A DNA stretch of 64,000 bases from Lampris incognitus (Eukaryota > Chordata > Actinopteri > Lampriformes > Lampridae). The stretch covers positions 19,933,019 through 19,997,018 of the forward strand of contig NC_079216.1 of assembly GCF_029633865.1 (NCBI RefSeq), given 5' to 3'. This document shows positions 1 through 11,703 of this stretch, one piece after another. The number at the start of each line of letters is the position of its first letter. The first letter of the stretch is position 1. Under the pieces are notes generated by a model. It made no database searches. It saw only the letters and a program-made list of their open reading frames with translations, and was not told the DNA's origin. The position numbers were made by a program, and so were the translations under genes.

Positions 1-264
1 ATGTTAAATAATGACTGTAAAATATTAGCAAGCGTGTTAGCCAACACAATCAAAAGAGTTGGAACAGTGGTGGGAAGCATACAGTAGTGGGACATAGCAG
101 ACACAATAAGTAGCATCAGAGACACTATTGACTTTTTTACTTTATGAAGAGAGACAAAGGGGGATAGTTATTAGTTTAGATTTGAATAAAGCATTTCATA
201 CAGTAGATCACGGATATTTATACAAGGTCTTAGAGAAATTTGGTTTTGGGCATAGGCTGGTAGG
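1..264 (+). mobile_element. Outer LINE (L1/Tx1-type), reverse transcriptase fragment, first of three pieces
   Basis: Conceptual translation gives a degenerate reverse transcriptase stretch: a TIDFF-like segment, then SLDLNKAFHTVDH (RT block with the catalytic-type D and K.F..VDH) and KFGFGHRLVGW. Frames are broken, so it is a fossil. The same element resumes at 1853 with KINGIVTDTF and again at 10894, so it is the host of two later insertions. The clade assignment (L1/Tx1-like) rests on remembered motif order and is moderate. Confidence 0.6.
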
Positions 265-1852
265 ATGGGACGTTGTGTAAAACGTAAATAAAAACAGAAT
301 GCAATTATTTGCAAATCCTTTTCGACCTATATTCAATTGAATACACTACAAAGACAAGATATTTAATGTTCAAACTGATAAATGTTATTGTTTTTTTGCA
401 AATATTCACTCATCTTGAATTTGATGCCTGCAACACGTTCCAAAAAAGCTGGGACAGGGGCATGTTTACCCCTGTGTTACATCACCTTTCCTTTTAACAA
501 CACTCAATAAGCGTTTGGGAACTGAGGACACCAATTGTTGAAGCTTTGTAGGTGGAATTCTTTCCCATTCTTGCTTGATGTACGACTTCAGTTGCTCAAC
601 AGTCCGGGGTCTCCGTTGTCGTATTTTGCGCTTCATGATGCGCCACACATTTTCAATGGGAGACAGGTCTGGACTGTAGGCAGGCCAGTCTAGTACCCGC
701 ACTCTTTTACTACGAAGCCACGCTGTTGTAACACGTGCAGGATGTGGCTTGGCATCGTCTTGCTGAAATAAGCAGGGACGTCCCTGAAAAAGACGTCGCT
801 TGGATGGCAGCATATGTTGCTCCAAAACCTGTATGTACCTTTCAGCATTAATGGTGCCTTCACAGATGTGCAAGCTACCCATGATGCCATGGGCACTAAC
901 ACACCCCCATACCATCACAGATGCTGGCTTTTGAACTTTGTGCTGATAACAATCTGGATGGTCCTTTTCCTCTTTAGCCCGGAGGACACGACATCCATGA
1001 TTTCCAAAAACAATTTGAAATGTGGACTCGTCAGACCACAGCACACTTTTCCACTTTGCGTCAGTCCATCTCAGATGAGCTAAGGCCCAGAGAAGCCGGC
1101 GGTGTTTCTGGGTGTTGTTGATATATGGCTTTCGCTTTGCATGGTAGGGTTTTAACTTGCACTTGTAGATGTAGCGACGAACTGTGTTAACTGACAATGG
1201 TTTTCCCAAGTGTTCCTGAGCCCACATGGTAATATCCTTTACAGAATGATGTGGGTTTTTAATGCAGTGCTGCCTGAGGGGTCGAAGGGTACGGGCATTC
1301 AATGTTAGTTTTCGGCCTTGCCGCTTACGTGCAGATATTTCTCTGGATTCTCTGAATCTTTTGATGATATTATGGACTGTAGATGATGAAATCCCTAAAT
1401 TCCTTGCAATTGTACGTTGAGAAACGTTGTTCTTAAACTGTTGGACTATTCGCTCACGCAGTTGTTCACAAAGTGGTGAACCTCGCCCCATCCTTGCTTG
1501 TGAATGGCTGAGCCTTTCGGGGATGCTCCTTTTATACCCAATCATGACACTCACCTGTTTCCAATTAACCTGTTCACCTGTGGAATGTTCCAAACAGGTG
1601 GTTTTTAAACATTCCTCAACTTTCCCAGTCTTTTGTTGCCCCTGTCCCGGCTTCTTTGGAGCGTGTTGCAGGCATCAAATTCAAAATGAGTGAATATTTG
1701 CAAAAAACAAAGTTTATCAGTTTGAACATTAAATATCTTGTCTTTGTATTGTATTCAATTGAATATAGGTCAAAAAAGGATTTGCAAATCATTGTATTCT
1801 GTTTTTATTCACGTTTTACACAACGTCCCAACTTCATTGGAATTGGGGTTTG
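265..1852 (-). mobile_element. Tc1/mariner-like DNA transposon A
   Basis: Inverted ends of roughly 200 bp frame a transposase. The left end begins near CGTTGTGTAAAACGTAAATA (271) and the right end reads its reverse complement up to 1825, continuing through the terminal ...GGGGTTTG followed by TA at 1853-1854. The outermost ~30 bp present on the right (CAAACCCC... when reversed) are not seen on the left, so the left end looks truncated or diverged. It sits inside the LINE reverse transcriptase reading ...LVGW / KINGIVTD.... The transposase is open, but the missing left tip may prevent mobility. Confidence 0.85.
466..1491 (-). CDS. Tc1-like transposase, uninterrupted
   Basis: The frame is open for 375 codons from 1593, but the Met at 1491 ([11 protein letters not shown]) gives 341 residues, the usual Tc1 length, so I chose it. 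The N-terminal part carries paired helix-turn-helix DNA-binding segments ([20 protein letters not shown]). The catalytic DDE triad is visible: LWSDES, FQQDD and SPIENVW, with 34 residues between the second D and the E (DD34E, typical of Tc1). A GxPxxS/T-type linker is not obvious. The protein would bind the inverted repeats and cut and paste the element in the nucleus. No stop or frameshift is present, unusual in this window; expression is unknown. Confidence 0.88.
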   Translation of the reverse strand: MGRGSPLCEQLRERIVQQFKNNVSQRTIARNLGISSSTVHNIIKRFRESREISARKRQGRKLTLNARTLRPLRQHCIKNPHHSVKDITMWAQEHLGKPLSVNTVRRYIYKCKLKPYHAKRKPYINNTQKHRRLLWALAHLRWTDAKWKSVLWSDESTFQIVFGNHGCRVLRAKEEKDHPDCYQHKVQKPASVMVWGCVSAHGIMGSLHICEGTINAERYIQVLEQHMLPSKRRLFQGRPCLFQQDDAKPHPARVTTAWLRSKRVRVLDWPAYSPDLSPIENVWRIMKRKIRQRRPRTVEQLKSYIKQEWERIPPTKLQQLVSSVPKRLLSVVKRKGDVTQG

Positions 1853-3249
1853 TAAAATCAATGGGATAGTCACAGACACATTTAAGATAAGAGAGGTCAG
1901 TCAAGCAAGGGTGTCCCCTATCGGCTCTGCTGTACTCCTTGTCGGCAGAACCAATAGCGGCACCACTGAAGGGAAATGATAGAATTAGGGTTATAGAGTT
2001 ACCAGGAGGGCAGGTGAGTTTAGTTTATCAGTATCCAGATGACACAACAGTTACAGTAAAGGACAAGGAAAGTGTAGTTGAGGTATTAGAAAGTTTAGAG
2101 CTGTATGGTAGGGCATCAGGGGGTAAGGAAAACATAGATAAGTCATAAGTTATATATATATGGGCAAGTAGAGAAGATTTAGGAATAGCATTAAAAGAGG
2201 AGGATTATTTCAGGGTGTTAGGTGTGAATTTAGGGATTGAGGATAAGGAAGGGAGAGATATACAGTATGAAGAGATATTGAATAAGATTAGGAAGACATT
2301 GGGGTTTTGGAAACTTAGTTGAAGCTGAAAGGGAAGGTGGTGGTTGTGAGTACGATTGTGTATGTAATGAATGTGTTGGATGTGCCTGAGAGGGTGTTGA
2401 AGGAGGTGGAAAGAACTGTGAGTGATTTTCTGTGGGATGGGAAGGGAGGTAGGATAGCAAAGGAGGGGATGGAAAATGACTATGACGATGGTGGGTTGAA
2501 GTTAATCAATTTAGAGGTGAAAAAGAAAGCACTTAGGGTGAAAATGATGGTTAGATACTTCAGAAACGAGAGATCATATATGGAAGGTGTTTTTAAGGGA
2601 GGCAATTTATAAATGTGGAGGGTGTGGGGAGAGTGGAGTATATAGCAAATGCAGAAAGGCATGTTGAGTGGAGTGTCTGAGTTTTACAAGGAGGTGTTGG
2701 AAGCGTGGGGAGAGTTTGTGAAATGTGTGCTGTATGAATGCAAGAATGTGAAGCAGGTGTGGGAACAACCAGTGTTTTTAAATCCAAAAATCACATATGA
2801 GGGGAACACAATCTACAACAGGGTGATTTGGAGAGCGGGGTTTAGAAAGATAAGGGATCTAGTGTATGAGTATGTACCAGGGTTTACGAGGGCACAAGTA
2901 CTGCTAGATGAAGTGAGGGGAAGGGGTGATGAAATGTGGTTGGGAATGGCGGAGAGGATATTTGGAAAGATAAAAGGGGGGGGGGAGAGATGCCGAGAGA
3001 ATGGGTCGGTACGACTGAGAGAGAGGCTGTGTTGGATGAGGAAGGACAGCTAGAAATGTATGTGGGAGAAGGCGAGTGAGTCTGATGGGTGTGAAAACGA
3101 ACATGATGTATAGATGTTTAAGAGGGGAAGAAGTGAGAAGACCGGCTGCGGAGAAAGTGTGGGAGAGGGTTATGAAGAGATGGATGTAGGGAGGATATGG
3201 CGGAATCTGACAGTGAAGTGGAACAGTGTTGAATGTGAGAATTTTGACT
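1853..3249 (+). mobile_element. Outer LINE (L1/Tx1-type), second piece
   Basis: The reverse transcriptase resumes as KINGIVTDTFKI, then a degraded SALLYSLVAEPIAA-like stretch, the active-site region as YPDDTTVTV (YADD with A to P), and downstream thumb/C-terminal segments (KLKGKVVVVSTIVYV, FLWDGKGGRIA, GGLKLINLEVKKKALRVKMM). Several frames are used, so it is a pseudogene. It stops abruptly at AATTTTGACT (3240-3249), duplicated at 10894-10903 on the far side of the L1 insertion. Confidence 0.65.
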
Positions 3250-4028
3250 CTTTTTTTTGTTGAAAACTTTATTTTCCAATTTTCAAGTTTTTTGGAACAG
3301 GTATACAAAGCACACGAACAACAACAACAACAACAACAAAAATAAACATGTAGGAATCCCCCCTCCCCAAGGCTCAAAAAAGAAAAAAAAGAAAGAAAAA
3401 AAAAGGACTATGCAGGGACTTCTTATTTCAATTCCACATAATAACCATATTTTTGAAGACGATATAAAGTTGTACACATATATCTATAAGTATTGTCGTT
3501 ACAACCAGGTAAATAAAAAGTACATTCAATAAAAGGGAAAACCTTCAATAAAGTCTATGAAAGGACTCCAGGTCAAAATAACGTTTTTGTGGGTTTTACA
3601 TATTTTATATCGGAGCCTTTCTAAAGGTAGAAAGGACAGCACCTCCCTCAACCACTGCAAAAATGATGCCGCTTTATTCGACTTCCAGTTAAATAGGATA
3701 AGTCTGCGTGCTAGTAATGAGGCAAATGCTAGCCTGCAAAGTTGTGACCTTACAGTTAGGGGGTGGTATGCCAAAGATGGCTGTGTGAAAATCAGGGTTT
3801 ATGGTCTGTTTACAGATATGTGAGAATACATTAAATATCTGTCCCCAATAACTGCTGAGGGAGGAGCATGCCCAGAACATGTGTCTCACCGAGGCTGGAC
3901 TATGACTGCACCTCGGACACCCAGGGTCTGTGGTGGGAAAGATTCTGGCAAGCTTGTCCCTCGAGTAGTGAAGACGGTGAAGCACCTTAAAGTGAATTAA
4001 CCCATGTCGTATACACAATGAGGACGTA

Positions 4029-5250
4029 CACTCACCGGCCACTTTATTAGGCACACCTGTCCAACTGCTCGTTAGCGCAAATTTCTAATCAGCCAATCAC
4101 ATGGCAGCAACTCAATGCATTTAGGCATGTAGACATGGTCAAGACGATCTGCTGCAGTTCAAACCGAGCATCAGAATGGGGAAGAAAGGTGATTTAAGTG
4201 ACTTTGAACGTGGCATGGTTGTTGGTGCCAGACGGGCTGGTCTGAGTATTTCAGAAACTGCTGATCTACTGGGATTTTCATGCACAACCATCTCTAGGGT
4301 TTACAGAGAATGGTCCAAAAAAGAGAAAATATCCAGTGAGCGGCAGTTCAGTGGGCGAAAATGCCTTGTTGATGCCAGAGGTGAGAGGAGAATGGCCAGA
4401 CTGGTTCGAGCTGATAGAAAGGCAACAGTAACTCAAATAACCACTCATTACAACCGAGGTATGCAGAAGAGCATCTCTGAACGCACAACACGTCGAACCT
4501 TGAGGCAGATGGGCTACAGCAGCAGAAGACCACACCGGGTGCCACTCCTGTCAGCTAAGAACAGGAAACTGAGGCTACAATTCGCACAGGCTCACCAAAA
4601 TTGGACAATAGAAGATTGGAAAAACGTTGCCTGGTCTGATGAGTCTCGATTTCTGCTGCGACATTCGGATGGTAGGGTCAGAATTTGGCGTCAACAATAT
4701 AAAAAGCATGGACCCATCCTGCCTTGTATCAACGGTTCAGGCTGGTGGTGGTGGTGTAATGGTGTGGGGGATATTTTCTTGGCACACTTTGGGCCCCTTA
4801 GTACCAACTGAGCATCGTGTCAACGCCACAGCCTACCTGAGTATTGTTGCTGACCATGTCCATCCCTTTATGACCACAGTGTTCCCATCTTCTGATGGCT
4901 ACTTCCAGCAGGATAACGCACCATGTCATAAAGCTTGAATCATCTCAGACTGGTTTCTTGAACATGACAATAAGTTCACTGTACTCAAATGGCCTCCACA
5001 GTCACCAGATCTCAATCCACTAGAGCCCCTTTATGGATGTGGTGGACCGGGAGATTCGCATCATGGATGTGCAGCCGACAAATCTGCAGCAACTGCGTGA
5101 TGCTATCATGTCAATATGGACCAAACTCTCTGAGGAATGTTTCCAGTACCTTGTTGAATCTATGCCACGAAGGATTAAGGCAGTTCTGAAGGCAAAAGGG
5201 GGTCCAACCCGGTACTAGCAAGGTGTACCTAATAAAGTGGCCAGTGAGTG
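4029..5250 (+). mobile_element. Tc1-like DNA transposon B
   Basis: Terminal inverted repeats: CACTCACCGGCCACTTTATT at the left and the reverse complement of ...AATAAAGTGGCCAGTGAGTG at the right, flanked by TA at 4027-4028 and 5251-5252. It is 1222 bp long and lies inside the C-terminal part of the L1 ORF2. Its transposase has frameshifts and a stop. Confidence 0.92.
4176..5218 (+). pseudogene. Tc1-like transposase, frameshifted
   Basis: Opens with MGKKGDLSDFERGMVVGARR and an N-terminal HTH (SISETADLLGFSCTTISRVY). The first catalytic Asp is in AWSDESRF. The frame breaks in the Gly-rich stretch near 4740, resumes as GGGGVMVWGIFSW in another frame, carries FQQDNAPCHKA (second Asp), meets a TGA around 4936, continues as LKWPPQSPDLNPLEPL, then shifts again into the C-terminal part ending KAKGGPTRY. 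In the LNPLEPL motif the third acidic residue is still recognisable. At least two frameshifts and one stop make it inactive. Confidence 0.88.
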
Positions 5251-8200
5251 TATGTATATGAGTTAAGCTGTCCCGCCATGCCTCTTCAGAAAGCTCTACA
5301 CCCAAATCTCTCTCCCATGCAGTTTTTGTTTTGTCCCAGGATATCTGTTTCAATCCCTGTATCAGTGTGTAAATTATAGAGACCCGTTTTTTCCCAAAGG
5401 GATCCTTCTCTAGAATAACATCTAATTGGCTCCTGGGTGGCAGACACGGAAATGAGGGAAACACTTTCTTGGCAAAACTACGGATTTGAAGGTATCTAAA
5501 AAAATGGGATCTGGGTATGTTAGGTCTTTGGTAAGTGTTTCAAATGAGGTGAATGTTCCATCTTTAAATAGATCACAGAAAAACACCAGTCCATTTCTAT
5601 GCCAAAGTTGAAATGCGTTATCTAACACAGATGACAAGAAGAATTGATTATTTGCTACTAGAAAAAGACCGCTAGCATGCTTTAATCCAAAACGCCTCCT
5701 AAACTGGAGCCATATCCAAAGTGAAGCTTTAACCACTGGGTTTGTTATTTGTATGTTATGATTATGTGGTAGTGGAGAGGTGAATATCGATAAAGGATTG
5801 GATAAGAGTTCCATGTGAACCCAATCTGTACCCTGTTGATTCTTATATGTAAATGCCCAATGTAAAAGTTTTACAATGTTCGCAGCCCAGTAGTAACAAA
5901 TAAAGTTAGGCAAGCCTAATCTCCTTGTCTCCTTAGGGACCTCCAAGTATATTTTCTTCAACCTAGGGTTTGAATTGTTCCAGATGAATGATGAAATTAA
6001 TCTATCTAATTTTTGAAAAGTTGTCTTAGGTATGAATATGGGAATCATTTGAAAAAGATAGAGAGATCTGGGTAAGACTGTCATTTTAACTATATTAATG
6101 CGGCCCGCTAATGAAATTGGTAGCGTTGACCACTTTTTAAAATCTTGTTTTGTTCGTTCTATTAGTGTTTTAAAGTTATGGTTATATAACCTCCCCATTG
6201 TATGAGTGACTTTGATTCCTAAATATGTAAATACATTATGTTCAAGTTTGAATGGAAAGCTAGTCTCTGTGGTTAATCAGAAAAAGCAAGCTCTTTGAAT
6301 AGTTTATCTTATAACCTGACAGGCGACTAAAGTTATCCAGGGTAAGTAATAGTCTTGGTATAGATTCTATTGGGTTGGATATATATAACAACAGGTCATC
6401 TGCATAAAGTGATACCTTATGCAATTTACCACCTCGTGAGATACCTTTAATGCCATCCTCTGCCCTAAGAGCTATAGCGAGTGGCTCAATTGCAAAATCG
6501 AACAGGTAAGGAGAGAGGCTGCAGCCCTGTCTGCAGCCCCTATGGAGTGAAAAATAATCAGAAATAATATTATCCGTCCGCACTGCAGCTGTCGGTGAGC
6601 AATACAATATTTTAACCCATGCTAGGAATGAGAAACCAAAGCCAAACCTTTCTAGAACAGCAAATAGATATTGCCATTCGATCGGTCAAATGCCTTCTCA
6701 GCATCTAAAGAAATCACTACTTCTGTCTGTTCTACGGAATGTGGTGTGTACAGTACATTAAATAGGCGGCGCATGTTATAGAATGACTGCCTGCCTGGTA
6801 TAAAACCAGTTTGATCAGGGTTAACATCCGTTGGGACAACAGTTTCAATACGGGTGGCCAAGATTTTTGTAAGGATTTTGTAGTCGCAATTCAACAAGCT
6901 TACAGGGCGGTAGGAGCCACACATTAGGGGATCTTTTTCTTTTTTAAGTAACACTGATATGATTGCCTGCATCATAGTTTGGGGCAATTTCTGTTGGTTA
7001 AAAATGTCCTGATACATCAGGTTAAGTATTGGTGCCAGCTTGGTAGCAAATTCTTTATACATTTCAATTGTGAAACCATCCGGACCTGGTGCTTTGTTGC
7101 TCTGCACGGATTTAATTGCTTGTATCACTTCCTCTGTTGATATCTCTGTCTATCTGTGCTCTGTCTTCAAGGGCAGTTTTTGGTATGGTCAGACCGTCTA
7201 AAAAAGTGAAAATATGCAACAAGTCACTGGGCGGTTTTGAACTATAAAGGGTAATATAAAATTGTTTAAACTGGTTATTGATAGTGTCAGGATCGGTAGT
7301 CTTTACCCCAGCTGCTGTGCAAATTTCAGAAATAGTGTTAGCGGCTGTGGACTGTCTAACCTGATGGGCTAATAGTTTTCCAGCTTTCTCTCCATGCTCA
7401 TAAAATATCTGTTTTGATTTAAAGAACAATTGTTCTGTTTGTTTAATGGAGAGATTGTCGAATTCTGTTTTTAATAATAATTTTTTCTTATAAAGTGCAG
7501 GTGTTGGGGAATCAGCATATGAACGGTCCACTTCCGCTATACTATGGGACAGTTCTGTTAGATGTTGTTTATGTTTCTTTCTCTCATGTGCTGTGTATGA
7601 GATTATTTGGCCTCTAAGGTAGGCTTTGAGAGCCTCCCAAACAATAGTTAGTGGCATATCCGGAGTATGGTTGAATTCCACAAAGATATCTATCTGCTGG
7701 GAGAGAATTTTTTTAAAGGAGTCCCTGGACAGTAATAGAGGATTAAATCGCCAGGTGCGTTGGGATTTAGGGCAGTCTATGAAACCTTTATCTAGATGTA
7801 CAGGACTATGATCCGAAATAACAATACTATTATATTGGCTCCCCCTAACTATAGGAAGGACCCTACTATCCAGGAGAAAAAAAATCAATCCTTGAGTAAG
7901 AATGGTGCACTGGGGAAAAAAAGGAGTATTGTTTAGTAGTTGGGTTGTTTCTTCTCCAGGGATCAAAAAGAGAGTAGGATTCCATAAATGAATGGATAAC
8001 AGCACCTGCCTTCGAAACTTTACTATTAGGTCTTGGGTTTGATCTGTCCAAATATGGATGTAATACACAATTAAAATCTCCCCCCAATATTAATCGGTAA
8101 TTATTTAAGTCTGGGAGGGCTGCTATGAAACTAGAGAAAAAAAGTGGGTCATCCCAGTTTGGTCCATATACATTTGCCAGTGCCACACGTGTACCATACA

Positions 8201-9224
8201 GGTTACCCGTCACTATCACATACCTTCCCCTGGGGTCAGAAATAGTCAGTAGTGGAACGAATGGGATACCCTTCCTGATCAAGATGGCCGTGCCCCGTGT
8301 TCTATTCTCATTCCTGGTACAGAAAATGTGTCCTATCCAAGCTTTCTTTAGTTTTGTGTGTTCACTTGACCGAAGGTGGGTTTCCTGTAAGAACATGACA
8401 TCAGCTCTCAAAGATTTTAAATGTACAAAAACCCTACTACGCTTTACTGGATTGTGAATTCCCTTTATATTCCAGCTCAAAAAACGAAGATAACCTGTAT
8501 TCTGAGCGTCAAACATTTTTTCTAAAAATGAAAAGAGAAAAGAAAACAAAAAGTCCCTGCCTACTAGCTACAAAACAAAAACAGAGCCTTGAGAACCCAT
8601 GCTGATCTACTAATTCCCTAGAGATCACATCCCCCATTTCTAGTATAACATGGCAAATAACCATATAAAAACCCTCTAACAAGCCCCAACCAGGGCGAAC
8701 AGTGGTCTTGTTAAGATTATATTAAATCCAAAAAGTATTTATATACCTACGACCTATATATCAACACCCATATTAAAATTCAAAAAAAAATGTAAAAAAG
8801 GAAGAAAAATATATCAACACCCATATAACACCAGTTATAATACAGTTCCTTTGTAGGTAAGGGACATTGACCTGGGTGTCGCCCTTGCAGTCTCTGGCAA
8901 GTCACCAAAGCACTGTTACGGGTCTCATAATAATTAGCATCCGTACACACATATACATGCACACACACGATAATAATAAAACAGAAAAATGGCTTTGTAA
9001 ATGGGCAGCAGGTATGAAAAATTCGTATTAAATGAAAAATGTAACATTATCTGTGAGTCTCAAATTACAAAAGTTAAAGTAAATAGATAAAGTTAAACTG
9101 TAACGTTACCCTGTTGTCTTGGTGTCTTAGCTAGTTACTTCCGCTAGCTGTTGGCACTTAGCAGCTAATATCAATTAGCCGCCAATACCAGTTAGCCACA
9201 AATATATTGGAGTTTATCAACATC

Positions 9225-9977
9225 TTACTGTACATTGTCCTGAGGCTTTAGATTCTCCCTGATATAACCCATCGCCTTAGATGGGTCTTCGAACCGCTTT
9301 TCTTGGCCGGACGATGAAGTGATACGAAGCACCGCCGGGAACCGGATCCCGAACTTGACGCCCTGGCAGCTCCGGAGGAGCCGCTTAGCTTCGGAGAAGG
9401 CCGCTCTCTTCTTCGCCACCGCCGCGGTGTAATCCGGGAAGATGCTCACTCTCTTGCCGTGCAGGCTCAACGGAGCTGAACGGGCAGCTTTGCGGAAAAC
9501 CTCCTCCCTCTCTGAGAAATAGTGAAACTTCACCACGATGATCCTGGGGAGGGGGGGTTCTACTTCGTTGGTCGAGTGCCGCAGGCCGCGGTGAGCCCAG
9601 TCTAGGGTCGGGGTGAAGCTGAGGCCCAGTAACTCCTGCAGTAGTGTAGCGATGGTAACAGTAGGCTGCTGGCCTCCGCTGGTCTCGAATCCCTCCTTTA
9701 TCCCGACGATGCGTGCATTACACCGGCGTTGTCGTCCCTCCAGACCGTCTACCTTCTGGCGTAGCATAGCGACTTCAGATGTTAGCTGGCCGATGTCCTC
9801 CTCCATTTTCGTGGTCTTGTCTGAGTATGTGTTCAGGCCGTCCTCCACATCTTTCAGACGGGTCTCTTGTTTCGCCATGCCGGCCTTTATAGCGTCTATT
9901 TTTGCATTCAGATCCTCTGTGAATGAATCTATCCGTGCCAAGATCTTGCTCTCACTGCTCGCGATGGCAGCCATCAC
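9225..9977 (-). CDS. L1 ORF1-like RNA-binding protein (N-terminus frameshifted)
   Basis: A 250-codon frame. Residues about 1-90 are heptad-rich coiled coil (KILARIDSFTEDLNAKIDAI, DGLNTYSDKTTKMEEDIGQL), the trimerisation region in L1 ORF1 proteins. An RRM-like core follows (RRCNARIVGIKEGFETSG, PRIIVVKFHYFSEREEVFRK) and then the C-terminal domain (GKRVSIFPDYTAAVAKKRAA, GIRFPAVLRITSSSG). This protein coats element RNA in the cytoplasm. Upstream, the sequence up to about 10,080 carries a basic-Ser segment (GKNKSSSDQAAKPSGSVK) in a different frame, so the true N-terminus appears to be lost by a frameshift near 10,010. Family call is firm; function is doubtful. Confidence 0.8.
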   Translation of the reverse strand: MMAAIASSESKILARIDSFTEDLNAKIDAIKAGMAKQETRLKDVEDGLNTYSDKTTKMEEDIGQLTSEVAMLRQKVDGLEGRQRRCNARIVGIKEGFETSGGQQPTVTIATLLQELLGLSFTPTLDWAHRGLRHSTNEVEPPLPRIIVVKFHYFSEREEVFRKAARSAPLSLHGKRVSIFPDYTAAVAKKRAAFSEAKRLLRSCQGVKFGIRFPAVLRITSSSGQEKRFEDPSKAMGYIRENLKPQDNVQ

Positions 9978-10193
9978 CCCAGATAGGTCTGTAGACTCCT
10001 CGGCCGGGTGCTTTCACAGAGCCCGAGGGTTTAGCGGCCTGGTCACTGCTGGATTTGTTTTTGCCCGTCGCGTCTTCTAGATGATCGATATGCAAGTACA
10101 GGGTTGTGAGTCCGGTGTGCAAGCGGTTAAGTATCGTGTGTGTTAAACCTAATTTATCTGTGTTTGATCTGAAAAGTTAAAATATTAATGAAA

Positions 10194-10893
10194 CTAGAAG
10201 AACCCCGCTACAATGTAGCGGTTTGGTTATCCACCCGTCTAAATCTCCCTCCTCTTCATCCTGCCAGCTAACCGCCTTCCCCCTGCCCCTAACCCCCCCC
10301 CACTCCAACTCCCTCCCCCCAAATGCTCAGAATCATCTGAAATGCCGAGAAAAGTGGTTTTTAGCCATTTTTAGAAAATGCATATTTTCCATAATTATGC
10401 ATAATTATTATAATTATATTTTAATGTTCTGCTATTTTTCTGGTCCTCTCTGGAACAATACCTACCACCTCCCAAAAAAATTAGGGTCATAAGTGCATTT
10501 TTGCAAAAATGCATATATTTTGCATAATGCCAAAACATTTCTAAGTCCCAGAAGTTTTTTTTATATAGGTGAAAAAATTCAAAAATGCTCATAATCATCT
10601 GAAATGCCGAAAAGTGATTTTTTAGCCATTTTTAGAAAAATGCATATTTTGCATAATTACGCATAATTATAATTATATTTTAATTTTCTGCTACTTTTTA
10701 TAGGTGCCCCTGATCATCCCCAATAACCTCCAAAAAGAATCAAGGCCCCAAGTGCTTTAGTTTGGCCGTTTGTAGACTCTCACACAGACACACACCAGAC
10801 CCACATTGTGAAAATACAGGAGTAGAAATTCGCCCTGATCAGGAGCTCAATCTAAAGACGTCCTCACATGTTACTGCTCACCAGCGCCCCCCC
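10194..10893 (-). repeat. 5' part of the L1 insertion with a duplicated AT-rich unit
   Basis: Between ORF1 and the target-site duplication there is no protein-coding signal. Two similar AT-rich units begin at about 10,320 and 10,582 (both AAATGCTCA.AATCATCTGA followed by a TTTTAGCCATTTTTAGAAAA stretch), a spacing of about 262 bp. Because the region lies inside the duplication pair it could be the L1 5' UTR with tandem monomers, as in some L1 promoters, or a separate small insertion. Confidence 0.45.
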
Positions 10894-11627
10894 AATTTTG
10901 ACTTTTTATTAAGACACAATAGATATGAATGGGAAGAAAGAATGTGATGTGTGTGGGAGTGGAAAAATTTGTGCTTGAGTGTATTGAGTGTTGTGAGCTG
11001 GAGGGATACATGTTGAAAATGAAGGCATTAATAAGTAGATGTTGGAGAGGTGGTTTGTTGACAGAATGGAATGGAGAGAATTGTGGTTGTTTGGGGTGAC
11101 TGGCAAAGGGAATGGATGTAATGTTAATTTATTCAATTATGTTTTAAGCCATGCAAGGTTTGCTGTCAAGCTAAGGAGGAATATAGCCCATTATGAAAAG
11201 AGGAAAGCTGAGGTGTGGAATATTTTTAGGAGTATAATGGAAAGAGATGTTAATATGTTGTATGGTTATGTTAGAGAAGAAGAGTTTGTTGGTGGATTTG
11301 TAGAGGGGAGCACTTTTGTTGTGAATGGGGAAGGAGGGACAGTAATGTTTGATTTTGTTAAACAGTATACTGTGTGTGGTATATGTGTATTTTTGGTTTG
11401 ATTTCTTTGATTTGGTGGGGGTCTGTAGGCTGAAGCCATGCCAAGGCCTACAGGTTACCTCATTATTTTCTGTTTTGCCTCTACCTGTGTTGTATTTTTT
11501 GATTCTTGTCCTCTTTGATTCTGTAGAATGCGATGGGTTTGTGAAATGTTTTACTTCCCTATTGGTTCGGTATATGTGTGTTGTATTTTGAATGTTTTTC
11601 CTATAGAATAAAAGAGGGGAAAAAAAG
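10894..11627 (+). mobile_element. Outer LINE, third piece with 3' end
   Basis: Resumes at the repeated AATTTTGACT and then encodes an ORF2 C-terminal tail in broken frames: KKECDVCGSG, ELWLFGVTGKGNGCNV and FNYVLSHARFAVKLRRNIAH, EGSTFVVNGEGGTVMFDF. It ends with AATAAAAGAGG and an A-rich run near 11,610-11,627, the expected 3' end. Joining it to 1853-3249 restores a continuous 3' part of one LINE. Confidence 0.6.
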
Positions 11628-11629
11628 AC

Positions 11630-11703
11630 TGCTGGGATATGCTCCAGCATTCCCACGACCCTGAGAGCAGGATAAACGGTTCGGATAATGGATGGATAGA
11701 TGA
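11630..11703 (+). repeat. SINE-B 3' fragment
   Basis: Contains the recurring 3' module GACTGCTGGGATATGCTCCA...CCTGAGAGCAGGATAA...AATGGATGGATAG seen complete at 17,049-17,437 and 54,128-54,497. Confidence 0.7.

Larger units (their letters stand above)
3526..8516 (-). pseudogene. L1 ORF2 (endonuclease-reverse transcriptase), broken
   Basis: Start chosen at MFDAQNTGYLRFLSWNIKGI (8516). Domains in order: AP-type endonuclease (SWNIKGI, LQETHL, VYGPN, GGDFNCV) to about 7866; linker to about 7112; reverse transcriptase with APGPDGFT, PVSLLNCDYK, TGFIPGR, SLDAEKAFD (7128-6652), then GCRQGCSLSPYLF and an intact YADDLLLY (6607-6260); thumb/C-terminal part (6198-5111); and a C-terminal Cys-rich segment PGCPRCSHSPASVRHMFWAC (4054-3689). 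At least five frame changes separate these blocks, and a Tc1-like element splits the C-terminal part at 4029-5250. Not translatable as one protein. Confidence 0.85.
3250..10893 (-). mobile_element. L1-like LINE inserted in the outer LINE
   Basis: Read on the minus strand it has ORF1 (9977-9225), ORF2 (8516 down to about 3526), an AATAAA (complement of 3268-3273) and a short A-run (complement of 3251-3258) at the 3' end. It is flanked by a 10-bp direct repeat, AATTTTGACT, at 3240-3249 and 10894-10903, as expected of a target-site duplication. Subtracting the Tc1 at 4029-5250 leaves about 6.4 kb, a plausible full-length size. ORF2 is broken many times, so it is dead. Confidence 0.8.

Noticed and set aside
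2904..3377. 157-codon minus-strand frame
   Set aside because: Antisense of LINE sequence running into a (GTT)n-type repeat; Cys run comes from the repeat.
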